A stretch of 64,000 bases of DNA from Bordetella parapertussis (GCA_945861275.1 CAMATZ010000015.1:1-64000); one strand, 5' to 3'; shown: positions 26,143 to 35,333, counted from the stretch's first letter. Numbers and translations: made by a program. The notes: a model not told the origin generated them from the sequence alone.

Positions 26143-28508
26143 CCCTCACGCCGTTTATCGAACGGATTGCGGATTTCGTATTCGTCCGCCGGCGCAGCCT
26201 GCTGGCCGCGTTTGCTGTGCTGACGGCGCTGTTTGTTTATACGGGAACATTGCTTCGTGTGGATGCGGGATTCAACAAAATGATTCCGCTGCAGCATGAA
26301 TACATGAAAGTGTTCACCGAATATCAGAAAACGTTTGGCGGTGCGAATCGCGTGCTGGTTGCCGTCATGCAAAAAGACGGCAAGGAAATATATAACCCTG
26401 AGTTTTTCACCGCCTTGAAGCAGGTGACCGACGCGGTATTTTTTATCCCAGGAGTGGACCGGCCCACAGTCACTTCACTGTTCACACCCAATGTGCGCTT
26501 TATCGAAGTGGTTGAAGAAGGGTTTTCCGGGGGCAACGTAATCCCTGCGAATTTCAAAGGTACGCCGGACGATTTGGAGAAAGTGCGGCGCAATGTGCTG
26601 AAGTCCGGAAACGTGGGGCGGCTGGTTGCCAATGACTTTAGCGCGGCCCTGGTACGCGCAGACTTGCTGGAGATCGATCCGGTCAGCGGGAAGCGCCTGA
26701 ATTACCGGGAGGTGGCGCAGCAACTGGAACAGATTCGGGCCAAGTTCCAGGATGAACGACACAGTGTGCATATCATCGGATTTGCCAAAGCGGTGGGCGA
26801 TATCGCAGAAGGGGCGGTGGGCGTCATCGCATTTTTCGGCGTGGCGTTTGCCATCACCGCGCTGCTGTTGTTTTTTTATTCAGGCTCGTTGCGGCTGACC
26901 CTGCTGGCCCTTGTCTGCGCGCTGATGCCGGTGATCTGGCTGCTGGGGATGCTGCCGCTGATTGGATTCGGTATTGACCCGCTTTCCATTCTGGTGCCGT
27001 TTCTGATTTTTTCCATCGGCGTTTCCCATGCGGTGCAGATGACCAATGTGTGGAAGGCCGAGGTGGTACAGGGCGCCGCAGGACCTGCTGCTGCGCGCAA
27101 TGCCTTTTTGCGCCTGGCGATTCCCGGCACGGTGGCGCTGATTACCAATGCACTGGGCTTTATGGTGATCATGCACATCAAGATCGACATCGTGCGCGAA
27201 TTGGGCGTCACCGCCAGTCTGGGCGTGGCGCTGATGATACTCACCAACAAGGTGCTGTTGCCCATATTGTTGTCTTACGCGAGGCTGGAACCGGCGGCCT
27301 ACCAGCGCGCCAGTGCTATGGGAAACCGGCTTGACGGTCTGTGGCGCGGTTTGGCGCGACTCACGCGGCCGCGCGCGGCATTGATCATGGTTGCGGTGGC
27401 GCTGGTTTTGCTGACCGGCGGCGCCTGGAAGGCGCGCGATATCAAGACCGGGGACCTGGGCAAAGGCATTCCGGAATTGCATGATGACTCCCGCTACAAC
27501 AAAGACAATGCGGTCATCGTAGCCAAGTTTTCAATCGGCGTGGACGTGATTTCGGTCATCGTACAGACGCAAGGGGTGAAGGGCGCCTGCACTACGTACG
27601 AAATCATGGACACCATAGACCGCTTTGAACTGTATATGCGTAATGTCTACGGCGTGCAGTCGGTGGTGGCGCTGCCCGGGCTCGCAAAAATCATCAACGC
27701 CGGGTGGAACGAAGGTAATCTGAAGTGGCGCGCGCTGTCGCGCAACCGCGATGTGCTGGCGCAGTCCGTCACCCCGGTAGACACCGCCACCGGCCTGCTC
27801 AATAGCGACTGCAGTGCCATGCAAGTGCTTGTTTTTACCAAAGATCACCAAGGGACGACGATTGCCCATATCGTGCGCGAAATCAAGAAATTCACGCATG
27901 AGCACAACTCGGACAAGCTCAAGTTCCTGCTCGCCAGCGGCAATGTGGGGGTAATGGCCGCCACCAACGAGGCAGTGGATGCCGCCGAAGTCACCATGCT
28001 GATGTCCATTTTCGGCACCATCATTTTTCTGTGCTGGATGATGTTCCGGCAATGGCAGGCCGTCCTTTGCATCATCCTGCCGCTGGCGCTGGTTTCGATA
28101 CTGTGCAATGCGTTGATGGCAAGCCTGGGCATCGGGCTCAAAGTTTCCACCCTGCCGGTGATCGCACTGGGCGTGGGCGTGGGCGTGGACTACGGCATTT
28201 ATCTCTACGAGCGTTTCAAGCACCATCTGGTTGCATCTGGCGCGAGTATCGAAGCGGCATTTTTCGAGGCCTTGCGCGAGCGTGGCACGGCGGCCGTATT
28301 CACCGCCATCACCATGGGCGTGGGCGTGGGCTCGTGGGCTTTTTCGGCGCTTAAGTTCCAGGCGGACATGGGCATACTGCTCGCCTTCATGTTTCTGGTG
28401 AACATGCTGGGTGCCATTCTGTTGCTGCCGGCGCTGGCGGCATTGCTGTTGAACCTGCCGCAGGCTGAAGCTGCGCGCGCGCCTGTCGAATCCGCATCGC
28501 GGCGGTGA
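26139..28508 (+). CDS. RND/MMPL superfamily transporter
   Basis: A 789-residue inner membrane protein with the duplicated RND layout. TM1 is near residues 18-36, followed by a large periplasmic loop to about 225 and a five-helix bundle (GVIAFFGVAFAITALLLFFY onward). A second TM7 lies near 415-435, then a second loop to about 615, and a final bundle with the LGVGVGVDYGIYLYERFK motif. FLIFSIGVSHAVQM is the matching motif in the first half. MMPL-type members move hydrophobic molecules such as lipids or hopanoids. It probably works with the DUF1302, DUF1329 and Ycf48-like proteins; the substrate is unknown. Confidence 0.9.
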   Translation: MTLTPFIERIADFVFVRRRSLLAAFAVLTALFVYTGTLLRVDAGFNKMIPLQHEYMKVFTEYQKTFGGANRVLVAVMQKDGKEIYNPEFFTALKQVTDAVFFIPGVDRPTVTSLFTPNVRFIEVVEEGFSGGNVIPANFKGTPDDLEKVRRNVLKSGNVGRLVANDFSAALVRADLLEIDPVSGKRLNYREVAQQLEQIRAKFQDERHSVHIIGFAKAVGDIAEGAVGVIAFFGVAFAITALLLFFYSGSLRLTLLALVCALMPVIWLLGMLPLIGFGIDPLSILVPFLIFSIGVSHAVQMTNVWKAEVVQGAAGPAAARNAFLRLAIPGTVALITNALGFMVIMHIKIDIVRELGVTASLGVALMILTNKVLLPILLSYARLEPAAYQRASAMGNRLDGLWRGLARLTRPRAALIMVAVALVLLTGGAWKARDIKTGDLGKGIPELHDDSRYNKDNAVIVAKFSIGVDVISVIVQTQGVKGACTTYEIMDTIDRFELYMRNVYGVQSVVALPGLAKIINAGWNEGNLKWRALSRNRDVLAQSVTPVDTATGLLNSDCSAMQVLVFTKDHQGTTIAHIVREIKKFTHEHNSDKLKFLLASGNVGVMAATNEAVDAAEVTMLMSIFGTIIFLCWMMFRQWQAVLCIILPLALVSILCNALMASLGIGLKVSTLPVIALGVGVGVDYGIYLYERFKHHLVASGASIEAAFFEALRERGTAAVFTAITMGVGVGSWAFSALKFQADMGILLAFMFLVNMLGAILLLPALAALLLNLPQAEAARAPVESASRR

Positions 28509-28645
28509 AGTGGTATGACATCGTAAATCGGGCTGAGATGCGGTCGCTGGCGCTTCCGCGGCATGATGCGTGCTACTGCGGGAGACAAGCGTGGCGCGGC
28601 GGGCGACTGTAAGGGGCGAAATCCCGCCAGTTCGACCCGATCGCG

Positions 28646-29974
28646 CTACTCGCGCCCGACTTCCCGCAAGGTGTCGCTCAGCACGCCCACCAATTCATCA
28701 ATCTGTTGCTTGCTGATAATCAGGGGCGGCGATAACGCGATGATGTCGCCGGTGGTGCGTATGAGCACGCCTTTTTCATAGCACTTCAAAAAAGTTTTGA
28801 ACGCGCGCTCGGTGGGCTTGCCAGGCTTGGGTTCGAGTTCGATGCCGGCGACCAGGCCGATGTTGCGGATGTCGATGACGTTGGGCATTTCCCGCAGCGC
28901 ATGCACGGCTTGTTCGAAGTAGGGCGCGAGTTCGCGGGTGCGTGCGAACAATCCTTCTTCTTCGTAGACGTCGAGCGTGGCTTCAGCGGCGGCGGTGGCG
29001 AGCGGATGGCCGGAGTAGGTGTAACCGTGAAACAGTTCCACCGTGTCGGGCGGCGCTGAATTCACCACCGTATCGTAGATGCCCTTGCGTACAGCGACGG
29101 CGCCCATCGGCACCATCGCGTTGGTGATGCCCTTGGCCATGGTCATGATGTCGGGTGTTACGCCAAAGGTTTGGGCGGCGAAGGCATTGCCGGTACGTCC
29201 GAAGCCGGTGATGACCTCGTCGAAGATCAGCAGCAGCTTGTGCTTGTCGCAGATTTCACGCAGACGCTTGAGATAACCCTTGGGCGGAATCAGCACACCC
29301 GCTGAACCCGCCATCGGTTCAACGATAACGGCGGCGATGTTGGAGGCATCGTGCAGCGCGATGATGCGGGTTTCGAGTTCGTCAGCGAGATGCGCGCCCC
29401 ACTCCGGCTCGCCGCGGGTGAAGGCATTTTCCTTGAGGTTGTGGGTGTGCGGCAGATGATCCACACGCGGCAGCAGGCTGCCGTACATTTTGCGGTTGGC
29501 GGGCATGCCGCCAACGGATATGCCGCCAAATCCCACGCCGTGATAACCGCGCTCGCGGCCCACGAATACATTGCGATGGCCCTCACCGCGCACACGGTGA
29601 TAGGCGAGCGCGATTTTCAGCGCCGTATCCACCGCTTCGGAACCGGAGTTGCAGAAGAACACATGATCCAGATCGCCCGGCAGCATTTTCGCCAGGCGCT
29701 CGGCCACGCGGAATGATCCGGGATGCCCCATCTGGAAACCGGGGGCGTAATCCATGGTTTCGGCTTGTTTTTTTACCGCCTCGACAATTTTCGTGCGGCA
29801 ATGGCCGGCGTTGGTACACCACAGCCCCGACGTGCCATCGAGCACCTTGCGGCCATCGTCGGTTACGTAATGCATATCCTTCGCGCCGACCATCATGCGC
29901 GGCGCCGCTTTAAATGCGCGGTTGGACGTAAATGGCATCCAGTGGGCTTCGAGCGAAAGGTCGTTAGGGGGCAT
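28646..29974 (-). CDS. Class III PLP aminotransferase (omega-amino acid:pyruvate type)
   Basis: A 442-residue fold-type I transaminase. HWMPFTSNRAFKAAPRMM and DGTSGLWCTNAGHCR at the N-terminus are typical of beta-alanine/omega-amino-acid:pyruvate aminotransferases. FCNSGSEAVDTALK is the PLP phosphate loop, IFDEVITGFGRTG carries the PLP-ring Asp, and MAKGITN holds the Schiff-base Lys near residue 285. Typical substrates are beta-alanine, putrescine or taurine-like amines with pyruvate. It starts a minus-strand series with ligJ and the CoA-transferase but has a 50-base gap to ligJ. Confidence 0.9.
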   Translation of the reverse strand: MPPNDLSLEAHWMPFTSNRAFKAAPRMMVGAKDMHYVTDDGRKVLDGTSGLWCTNAGHCRTKIVEAVKKQAETMDYAPGFQMGHPGSFRVAERLAKMLPGDLDHVFFCNSGSEAVDTALKIALAYHRVRGEGHRNVFVGRERGYHGVGFGGISVGGMPANRKMYGSLLPRVDHLPHTHNLKENAFTRGEPEWGAHLADELETRIIALHDASNIAAVIVEPMAGSAGVLIPPKGYLKRLREICDKHKLLLIFDEVITGFGRTGNAFAAQTFGVTPDIMTMAKGITNAMVPMGAVAVRKGIYDTVVNSAPPDTVELFHGYTYSGHPLATAAAEATLDVYEEEGLFARTRELAPYFEQAVHALREMPNVIDIRNIGLVAGIELEPKPGKPTERAFKTFLKCYEKGVLIRTTGDIIALSPPLIISKQQIDELVGVLSDTLREVGRE

Positions 29975-30026
29975 GATGGTTATCGCCTGTAAGGGTGAGC
30001 GAGGATGATTCTACACGGACTGTGCA

Positions 30027-31043
30027 TCAGCGGGACAGCCGCGGCAGCAACCGGGGGTACACCTTGAGCGCATTGCCGCTGAAAATTTGTTTGCGCGCAG
30101 CCGCAGATACGCCAGCGGCAGCCTCGATATACCGCTTGGTGTCATCAAAATAATGCCCTGTTTCCGGATCTATGCCCTTGACCGCGCCGACAATTTCCGA
30201 GGCGAACAGCACGTTGTCGTGCGGAATCACCTTCAGCAACAAATCAATGCCCGGCTGGTGATAGACGCAGGTGTCGAAGTACACGTTTTTGAGAAGCTCG
30301 CTCAGCGGCGGCCGATTCATGTCCTGCGCCAGCCCGCGATAGCGGCCCCAGTGATACGGCACCGCGCCCCCGCCGTGCGGCACAATGAAGCGCAGTTCAG
30401 GGAAATCCTTGAATAGATCCGCCTGTATAAACTGCATGAAGGCGGTGGTGTCGCCGTTAATGTAGTGCGCGCCGGTGGCATGAAAATTCGGGTTGCACGA
30501 CATGCTCACGTGTACCATCCCGGGCACATCGAGTTCGACCATGGCCTCGTACAGCGGATACCAATGGCGGTCGGTGAGCGGCAGGCCGCTCCAGTGGCCA
30601 TCGGAAGGATCGGGATTCACATTGCAGCCGACGAAACCCAGTTGCTCAACACAGCGCTTCAATTCCGGCACGCAATTCGCGGGACTCACGCCGGGCGATT
30701 GCGGTAACTGGCACACGCCGGCGAAATTGTCCGGATAGAGCGTGCATACGCGATGGATCATGTCGTTGCACGCCTGCGTCCAGTGTTTGCTGGTGGTTTC
30801 GTTGCCGATGTGATGCGCCATACCGCCGGCCTGCGGCGAGAATATCGTCAGATCGACGCCGCGTTCACGCTGGATGCGCAACTGATTTTTTTCGATCGAC
30901 TCGCGGATTTCGTCATCGCTGACTTTGAGGTTGGGTGCGATCGCGGGTTTCGACGGCGCATTGAGCGCGGCGATTTGCTGCTCGCGGTAGTCGCGCAGCG
31001 TCTTGGGTGCAGTGGTGTAGTGGCCGTGGCAGTCGATGATCAT
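30027..31043 (-). CDS. ligJ: 4-oxalomesaconate hydratase (LigJ-type amidohydrolase)
   Basis: A 338-residue amidohydrolase-superfamily protein closely resembling sphingomonad LigJ, which hydrates 4-oxalomesaconate in the protocatechuate 4,5-cleavage (lignin aromatic) pathway. Residues expected for zinc and catalysis are in place: His6 and His8 in IIDCHGHYTTAPK, His178, Cys183, His223 in PHGGGAVPYHWGR and Glu283 in LFASE. The C-terminal EIVGAVKGIDPETGHYFDDTKR is also family-specific. No other lig/pmd genes (ring dioxygenase, lactonase, aldolase) are in the window, so it is either an orphan or acts on a related compound. Confidence 0.87.
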   Translation of the reverse strand: MIIDCHGHYTTAPKTLRDYREQQIAALNAPSKPAIAPNLKVSDDEIRESIEKNQLRIQRERGVDLTIFSPQAGGMAHHIGNETTSKHWTQACNDMIHRVCTLYPDNFAGVCQLPQSPGVSPANCVPELKRCVEQLGFVGCNVNPDPSDGHWSGLPLTDRHWYPLYEAMVELDVPGMVHVSMSCNPNFHATGAHYINGDTTAFMQFIQADLFKDFPELRFIVPHGGGAVPYHWGRYRGLAQDMNRPPLSELLKNVYFDTCVYHQPGIDLLLKVIPHDNVLFASEIVGAVKGIDPETGHYFDDTKRYIEAAAGVSAAARKQIFSGNALKVYPRLLPRLSR

Positions 31044-31055
31044 TATAAAAATTAC

Positions 31056-31075
31056 TTAAAAACAATTACTTACAA
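31056..31075 (+). repeat. Recurrent AT-rich motif, degenerate copy C
   Basis: Reads TTAAAAACAATTACTTACAA, differing at a few positions from the consensus. It lies just upstream of ligJ but points away from it. Confidence 0.35.
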
Positions 31076-31085
31076 AAAAACCTTT

Positions 31086-31224
31086 GCCACAAATTTCACA
31101 GATTTACGCAGATTATTCTGGCGTCAATCCGTGTTCATCTGTGAAATCTGTGGCGAAAAGGGGTTTGAAGTTATGCGTTTGCAACTACACCATCTGTGTT
31201 CATCTGCGGCAAAAGGTTTTGAAG
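31086..31224. repeat. Dispersed hairpin repeat of the CATCTGTGAAATCTGTGGC type
   Basis: Two 29-base arms, 31086-31114 and 31126-31154, form an imperfect inverted repeat around an 11-base loop. A third half-copy (31191-31224) repeats the right arm and its downstream AAAAGG..TTTGAAG as a direct repeat. Sequences of this kind are scattered in intergenic DNA of many environmental bacteria. It fills the gap between ligJ and the CoA-transferase end. Confidence 0.6.
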
Positions 31225-31230
31225 CTGACT

Positions 31231-32622
31231 TTACCCCCGCGCCGGCCACACCGCCGCATGCGAGCCGCGTGGTGCAGGCGGCCGTTCCCAGCGTCCCGGC
31301 GTCTCGGACAACTGCGCTGCGGGCGCCAGATGCGTCACGCGGCCCCACGGCGAAGCGCATTCCGTCAGCAGGCGCTTGACCACCTCGGGTGGAAATTCCG
31401 CGGTCAGGTTTTGGTATTCGGCGGGCGCGAACCTGCCGAGCTTGCGGAACCATTCGCCGGCGCCAGCGAGTGAGGTGCGCACCAGCCAGCTTCCGCCGAT
31501 AGTGGCGCGGCGATGCAGCGCGACCATGGTGGCAAAGGCCAGCACATAACCCGCGATGTAGTCGTGCGGCGAGCCGGGCAGGAACTGCGGCTTTGCGTTG
31601 TCCGGGCGCCACGCCATGCCGTTGAACGACTGCACCACGGTATCGTAGCCGCGTTTGTCCTTCCACGGGCCTTCGTGCCCCCATGCAGAGAGCGTCACAT
31701 ACACTATGCCGGGACGTGTTTCAGCGAGCGCCTCTGGTGATAATCCGCGAGCCGCCAGAGCACCGGGGCGATAGCCCTGCAGGAAAACGTCGCAGTCTTT
31801 TACCAGTCCGCGCATGGTTTGCGCCTGTGCCGGGTCACGCATGTCGATGTGCGCCTGTATTTTGCCCAGGCCGGTATCCACATCGGAAGGTGGCCCCAGA
31901 TCGGGCAAATCCTTGCGCGTGATGCGGATCACGTCCGCGCCATGCTCCGCGAATGCCTTGGCGCACGACGGGCCTGCCAGCACACGCGTGAGATCGAGCA
32001 TGCGGATGCCTGACAGCGGGCGGTCTCCTTTGGGTAAAGGCTGTGGCGGCGCATCGCCGATTTTGACGATCTCGAATAGCGGTATTTGCGCCGCGCTCTT
32101 TTGATGCGCGCACTGTTCCCACTCGGCTTCGTTACGTATAAAACCGCCGCAGCCGCCGTTGGCGAACATCGCAGCTTCGAGTTCCAGTCCGTCGCGCTGC
32201 GCGACGGCTTTGACGATGGCGTCCTTGTCCATGGGCACACCGATGGCCTTCAGATTGCCGTCGCGCACATTCGGAAAATTACAGTGCAGATAAATCCAGC
32301 GGCCGTCTTTGAGTTGATAAAAGCCGGTAATTCTTGCCTCGTCTTCTGCGGGCTTTTTGCCGTCGATCCTGAGATAGCGCGGGCTGCGCAGCGCAGCGGC
32401 AGCGGCGTGGGTATCGAGACTGATTTTTTGCGAGCGGCCGGTCTTCAGTTTCCACAACTCGGCTGCGGCCCATGCCGACGCGGCGATGCACGCAGCGCCT
32501 GGGGCGAGGAATTTATACGGCGTTGGCAGCAACAAATCGCTGCCGGTGATTTCAACATTGTCGCCGGCCGCTGCGGGCACGCCGGCGAGGTTCAGCAGAT
32601 GACTCAGGTGGGGATTGGACAT
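31231..32622 (-). CDS. CaiB/BaiF family III CoA-transferase with N-terminal partial repeat
   Basis: A 463-residue class III CoA-transferase, moving CoA between acyl groups. The order of elements is unusual. An N-terminal part (about 40-190) resembles the second half of the family (ASAWAAAELWKLKTGRSQK then ISLDTHAAA). A complete standard unit follows, beginning SGIRMLDLTRVLAGPSCAKA and running through VFLQGYRPGALAARGL to a second 'GYVLAFATMVALHRR' element. Hence it is longer than the typical 380-410 residues. The frame is open to 32982, but MSNPHLSHL at 32622 follows a GGATCATCC stretch and avoids overlap with DUF2889. It sits with DUF2889 and an acyl-CoA synthetase. Confidence 0.85.
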   Translation of the reverse strand: MSNPHLSHLLNLAGVPAAAGDNVEITGSDLLLPTPYKFLAPGAACIAASAWAAAELWKLKTGRSQKISLDTHAAAAALRSPRYLRIDGKKPAEDEARITGFYQLKDGRWIYLHCNFPNVRDGNLKAIGVPMDKDAIVKAVAQRDGLELEAAMFANGGCGGFIRNEAEWEQCAHQKSAAQIPLFEIVKIGDAPPQPLPKGDRPLSGIRMLDLTRVLAGPSCAKAFAEHGADVIRITRKDLPDLGPPSDVDTGLGKIQAHIDMRDPAQAQTMRGLVKDCDVFLQGYRPGALAARGLSPEALAETRPGIVYVTLSAWGHEGPWKDKRGYDTVVQSFNGMAWRPDNAKPQFLPGSPHDYIAGYVLAFATMVALHRRATIGGSWLVRTSLAGAGEWFRKLGRFAPAEYQNLTAEFPPEVVKRLLTECASPWGRVTHLAPAAQLSETPGRWERPPAPRGSHAAVWPARG

Positions 32623-32635
32623 GGATGATCCTTGG

Positions 32636-33202
32636 TTAGACTTTGGCGGACACTTTGGGGCCGGTGTACAACTCTGGCCAGCGGCGCAGGGTTTCTTCGC
32701 TGTGGGGCGTGTACATGTGGCAGGTATTGAATGTGCGCGGCATCTCGCCCGGCTTGTGTTTTTGCGTGGCCTGCCGCGCGCGATTGGTGGATTGGTAAGC
32801 GACCGCGGCAATGCGGCCCAGCAACTCCCACTGATGGGTGCAGCCATGGGCGCCGCCGATAATATTGCCGAGGCCGCGGGTCCAGCCGCGCGTAATGCGA
32901 TGGCCCTTGAGCTTCTCGAACCGAGGAGTGATGTCGCCGCACAGCGCATAGGGGCTGCTGTCGGTGGCGGCCACGCACTCATGGATCATCATATCGAGAT
33001 CGATGGTGAGCCTGATCCACATATCATGCGCGGGCACGCCCGCGGGCAGGTCAGCGCTGCCGCTGCGGTCTAACCAGGTTTCCGTTTTGACATCGGTCAA
33101 ATGGCCTTCGATGTCCCACAGGCCATCGTCGCGTTCATAGCCGCGGCAGTCGATGACGCGGTTGTGACTTAGTTTTCGGGCAACAGGGCGGGGGAGAGGC
33201 AT
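32636..33202 (-). CDS. DUF2889 domain protein
   Basis: A 188-residue protein matching DUF2889: MPLPRPVARKLSHNRVIDCRG at the N-terminus (residues 1-21), TDVKTETW, CVAATDSSPYALCGDI, and IIGGAHGCTHQWELL in the C-terminal half. No signal peptide or membrane segment. The Cys/His in GCTHQ could be functional. It lies 4 bases downstream of the acyl-CoA synthetase and 13 bases before the CoA-transferase, so the three form one operon. Function unknown; the neighbours hint at CoA-thioester or aromatic-acid metabolism. Confidence 0.83.
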   Translation of the reverse strand: MPLPRPVARKLSHNRVIDCRGYERDDGLWDIEGHLTDVKTETWLDRSGSADLPAGVPAHDMWIRLTIDLDMMIHECVAATDSSPYALCGDITPRFEKLKGHRITRGWTRGLGNIIGGAHGCTHQWELLGRIAAVAYQSTNRARQATQKHKPGEMPRTFNTCHMYTPHSEETLRRWPELYTGPKVSAKV

Positions 33203-33206
33203 TGCA

Positions 33207-35333
33207 TTAACCTTTCAGTGCAACCAAAGCATCAACCGCCTTGACGCCCTGGCCTTTGGGCATCACCAATAGCGGATTGATGTCGAGTTCGGCAAGCTGG
33301 CCGTCGAGATTTACCGCCAGATGCGAAACATTGACCAGCACCTGCGCCAGCGCCTCGACGTCGCACGCGGGTTTGCCGCGAAAGCCCTGCAGCAGTTTCG
33401 CGCCTTTCACTTCGGCAATCATTTCGCGCGCTTCAGCCGGCGTGATCGGGCAGTGGCGCATCGCTACATCTTTGTAAACTTCAACCATCACGCCGCCGGT
33501 GCCGAACAACAATGTAGGTCCGAGTTGAGGATCGTAGCTCACCCCAACGATGACTTCGACGCCGCCGCTTACCATTTCCTGCACCAGTACGCCGTTGATA
33601 GTGGCGTTGGGAGCATGGGATTTTGCTTTTGCAAGTATCGCCGCGTGAGCCGCGCGCACATCATCAGCATGGCGCAGATTCAGACGCACCACGCCGGCTT
33701 CGGTTTTGTGTGGAATGTCTGAGGAATCTACCTTTAAAACAACAGGATAGCCTATTTTCTCGGCGGCTTTCACTGCGCCATCAAGGTCGGTGGCGCAAAC
33801 TTCCAGCGATATCGGCACGCCCCAGGCAGCGATCAGTTGCTTGCTTTCGGATTCAGATAACGCGCTGCGCTTAAGGGCCTGCACTTTCGCCAGCGCTTGT
33901 TTTTGCGCTGGGTTTATCGCCGGCGCGCTGGCAAAGCCCTGCGCCATGCGTTTCTCATGCCACGCGTGATAATCGATCAGATGCCGCAAGCCACGCGCCA
34001 GCGAATCCGGCGTGTAGAACAACGGCACACCGGCGGCCTTGAGTTTGGTGAGGGTGGCGCTGGCGTCGCGCGTGCCGGTCCACATGTAGGCCACGTTCTT
34101 GTCCGTCTTTGCACGCAGCGCAATAATTTGATCGGCTTGCTCCTCGCGCCCTGAGCTGGCGATGGCGAGCGTGCCCACGCCGGGTTCCTCGATCATGGCG
34201 TCCATGATCGCCGGGAAGGAATCGCTGTTGGCCTTGCCGGTGACATCGGCGGGATTGGCAGCCCAGCCAAACCCCTTGAGGATGCCATCAATAACGCCGC
34301 GCGCCTTGTCGCTTAACAGCGGCAGATCGAGACCCTGCTGTCCGCACATATCCGCGGTGAGCGAGCATATGCCGCCAGAGTGCGACACCACGGCGACGCC
34401 CGGGTGCTGGGGCTTGCGCGACTGCGCCATCAGGTGCGACACCTCCAACAGATCGTCGTAACTCGGCACGCGAATCACACCGTATTGTTTGCAGATCGCG
34501 TCGTACAGCGCATCGCTGCCGGTGAGCGCAGCGGTGTGTGAACTGGCGGCGCGCCGCCCGAGATCAGAGCGGCCGATTTTGATCAGCACAATCGGCTTGC
34601 CGCGCTCGGCGGCGAGCTTGGCGACTTCGATGAATTTCGCCGCGTTCTTGAAGCCTTCTACAAAGCCGGCGATTACCGTGGTGCCTGCATCGTCGAGCAA
34701 ATAGCGCGCAAAATCGGCGAAATCAAGATCGGCCTCATTGCCCGTTGACACCACATAGCTCAAACCCATGCCCGAATCGGCGGCGCGTGCGAGAAAAGGC
34801 CCGAACAGCGTGGCGCCGCTTTGACACACCAGTCCGACTTTGCCGTTAGCGCCAGCCGTTTGGCGGCTGGAAGAGGTGAGCCAGATGTTATCGCGGATGT
34901 TGGCAAGGCCGAGGCAATTGGGACCACTGATGCGCAGGCCCGATTCACGCGCGTAGGTCGCAATTTCCGCCTGCAGATCGGCGCGATCACTAAGACCACG
35001 TTCCGAGAACCCTGCGGATATCACGATCGCCGCGCGCGTGCCTTTGGCATGCGCTTCCTTTAACGTGCTCAGCACATGGTTGTAGGGCACCACCACGGCC
35101 ACCACGTCCGGCGTTTCCGGCAGGTCGGTGATGCTCTTGTACGACTTCACGCCGAGGATTTCCTCGTATTTCGGATTCACTGCGTACACCCTGACCCGGT
35201 CCTGCATCTTTAATGCGGCGGCAAGCATGCGTCCGCCATATTGCTGGCGTGGCGTGGCGCCGACGATCGCAAACGAGCGCGGGTTGAGCATCGTATGTAT
35301 CGATGCCATCTGGTCTTTGGTCCAAATCTCCAA
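33207..35333 (-). CDS. NDP-forming acyl-CoA synthetase (CoA-binding plus ATP-grasp), second copy
   Basis: A 708-residue paralogue of the enzyme at 1363-3450. It has the CoA-binding domain (MLNPRSFAIVGATPRQQYGG), a succinyl-CoA-ligase-like middle with SHTAALTGSD holding the phosphorylated His, and an ATP-grasp end with VVLKVDSSDIPHKTEAGVV. I choose TTG 35333 as start because TTTTTTGGAG sits 8 bases upstream. ATG 35309 and ATG 35291 are alternatives, and the longer open frame to 35534 lacks homology. First gene of the operon with DUF2889 and the CoA-transferase, so these may activate and then exchange CoA on one acid. Confidence 0.87.
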   Translation of the reverse strand: MEIWTKDQMASIHTMLNPRSFAIVGATPRQQYGGRMLAAALKMQDRVRVYAVNPKYEEILGVKSYKSITDLPETPDVVAVVVPYNHVLSTLKEAHAKGTRAAIVISAGFSERGLSDRADLQAEIATYARESGLRISGPNCLGLANIRDNIWLTSSSRQTAGANGKVGLVCQSGATLFGPFLARAADSGMGLSYVVSTGNEADLDFADFARYLLDDAGTTVIAGFVEGFKNAAKFIEVAKLAAERGKPIVLIKIGRSDLGRRAASSHTAALTGSDALYDAICKQYGVIRVPSYDDLLEVSHLMAQSRKPQHPGVAVVSHSGGICSLTADMCGQQGLDLPLLSDKARGVIDGILKGFGWAANPADVTGKANSDSFPAIMDAMIEEPGVGTLAIASSGREEQADQIIALRAKTDKNVAYMWTGTRDASATLTKLKAAGVPLFYTPDSLARGLRHLIDYHAWHEKRMAQGFASAPAINPAQKQALAKVQALKRSALSESESKQLIAAWGVPISLEVCATDLDGAVKAAEKIGYPVVLKVDSSDIPHKTEAGVVRLNLRHADDVRAAHAAILAKAKSHAPNATINGVLVQEMVSGGVEVIVGVSYDPQLGPTLLFGTGGVMVEVYKDVAMRHCPITPAEAREMIAEVKGAKLLQGFRGKPACDVEALAQVLVNVSHLAVNLDGQLAELDINPLLVMPKGQGVKAVDALVALKG

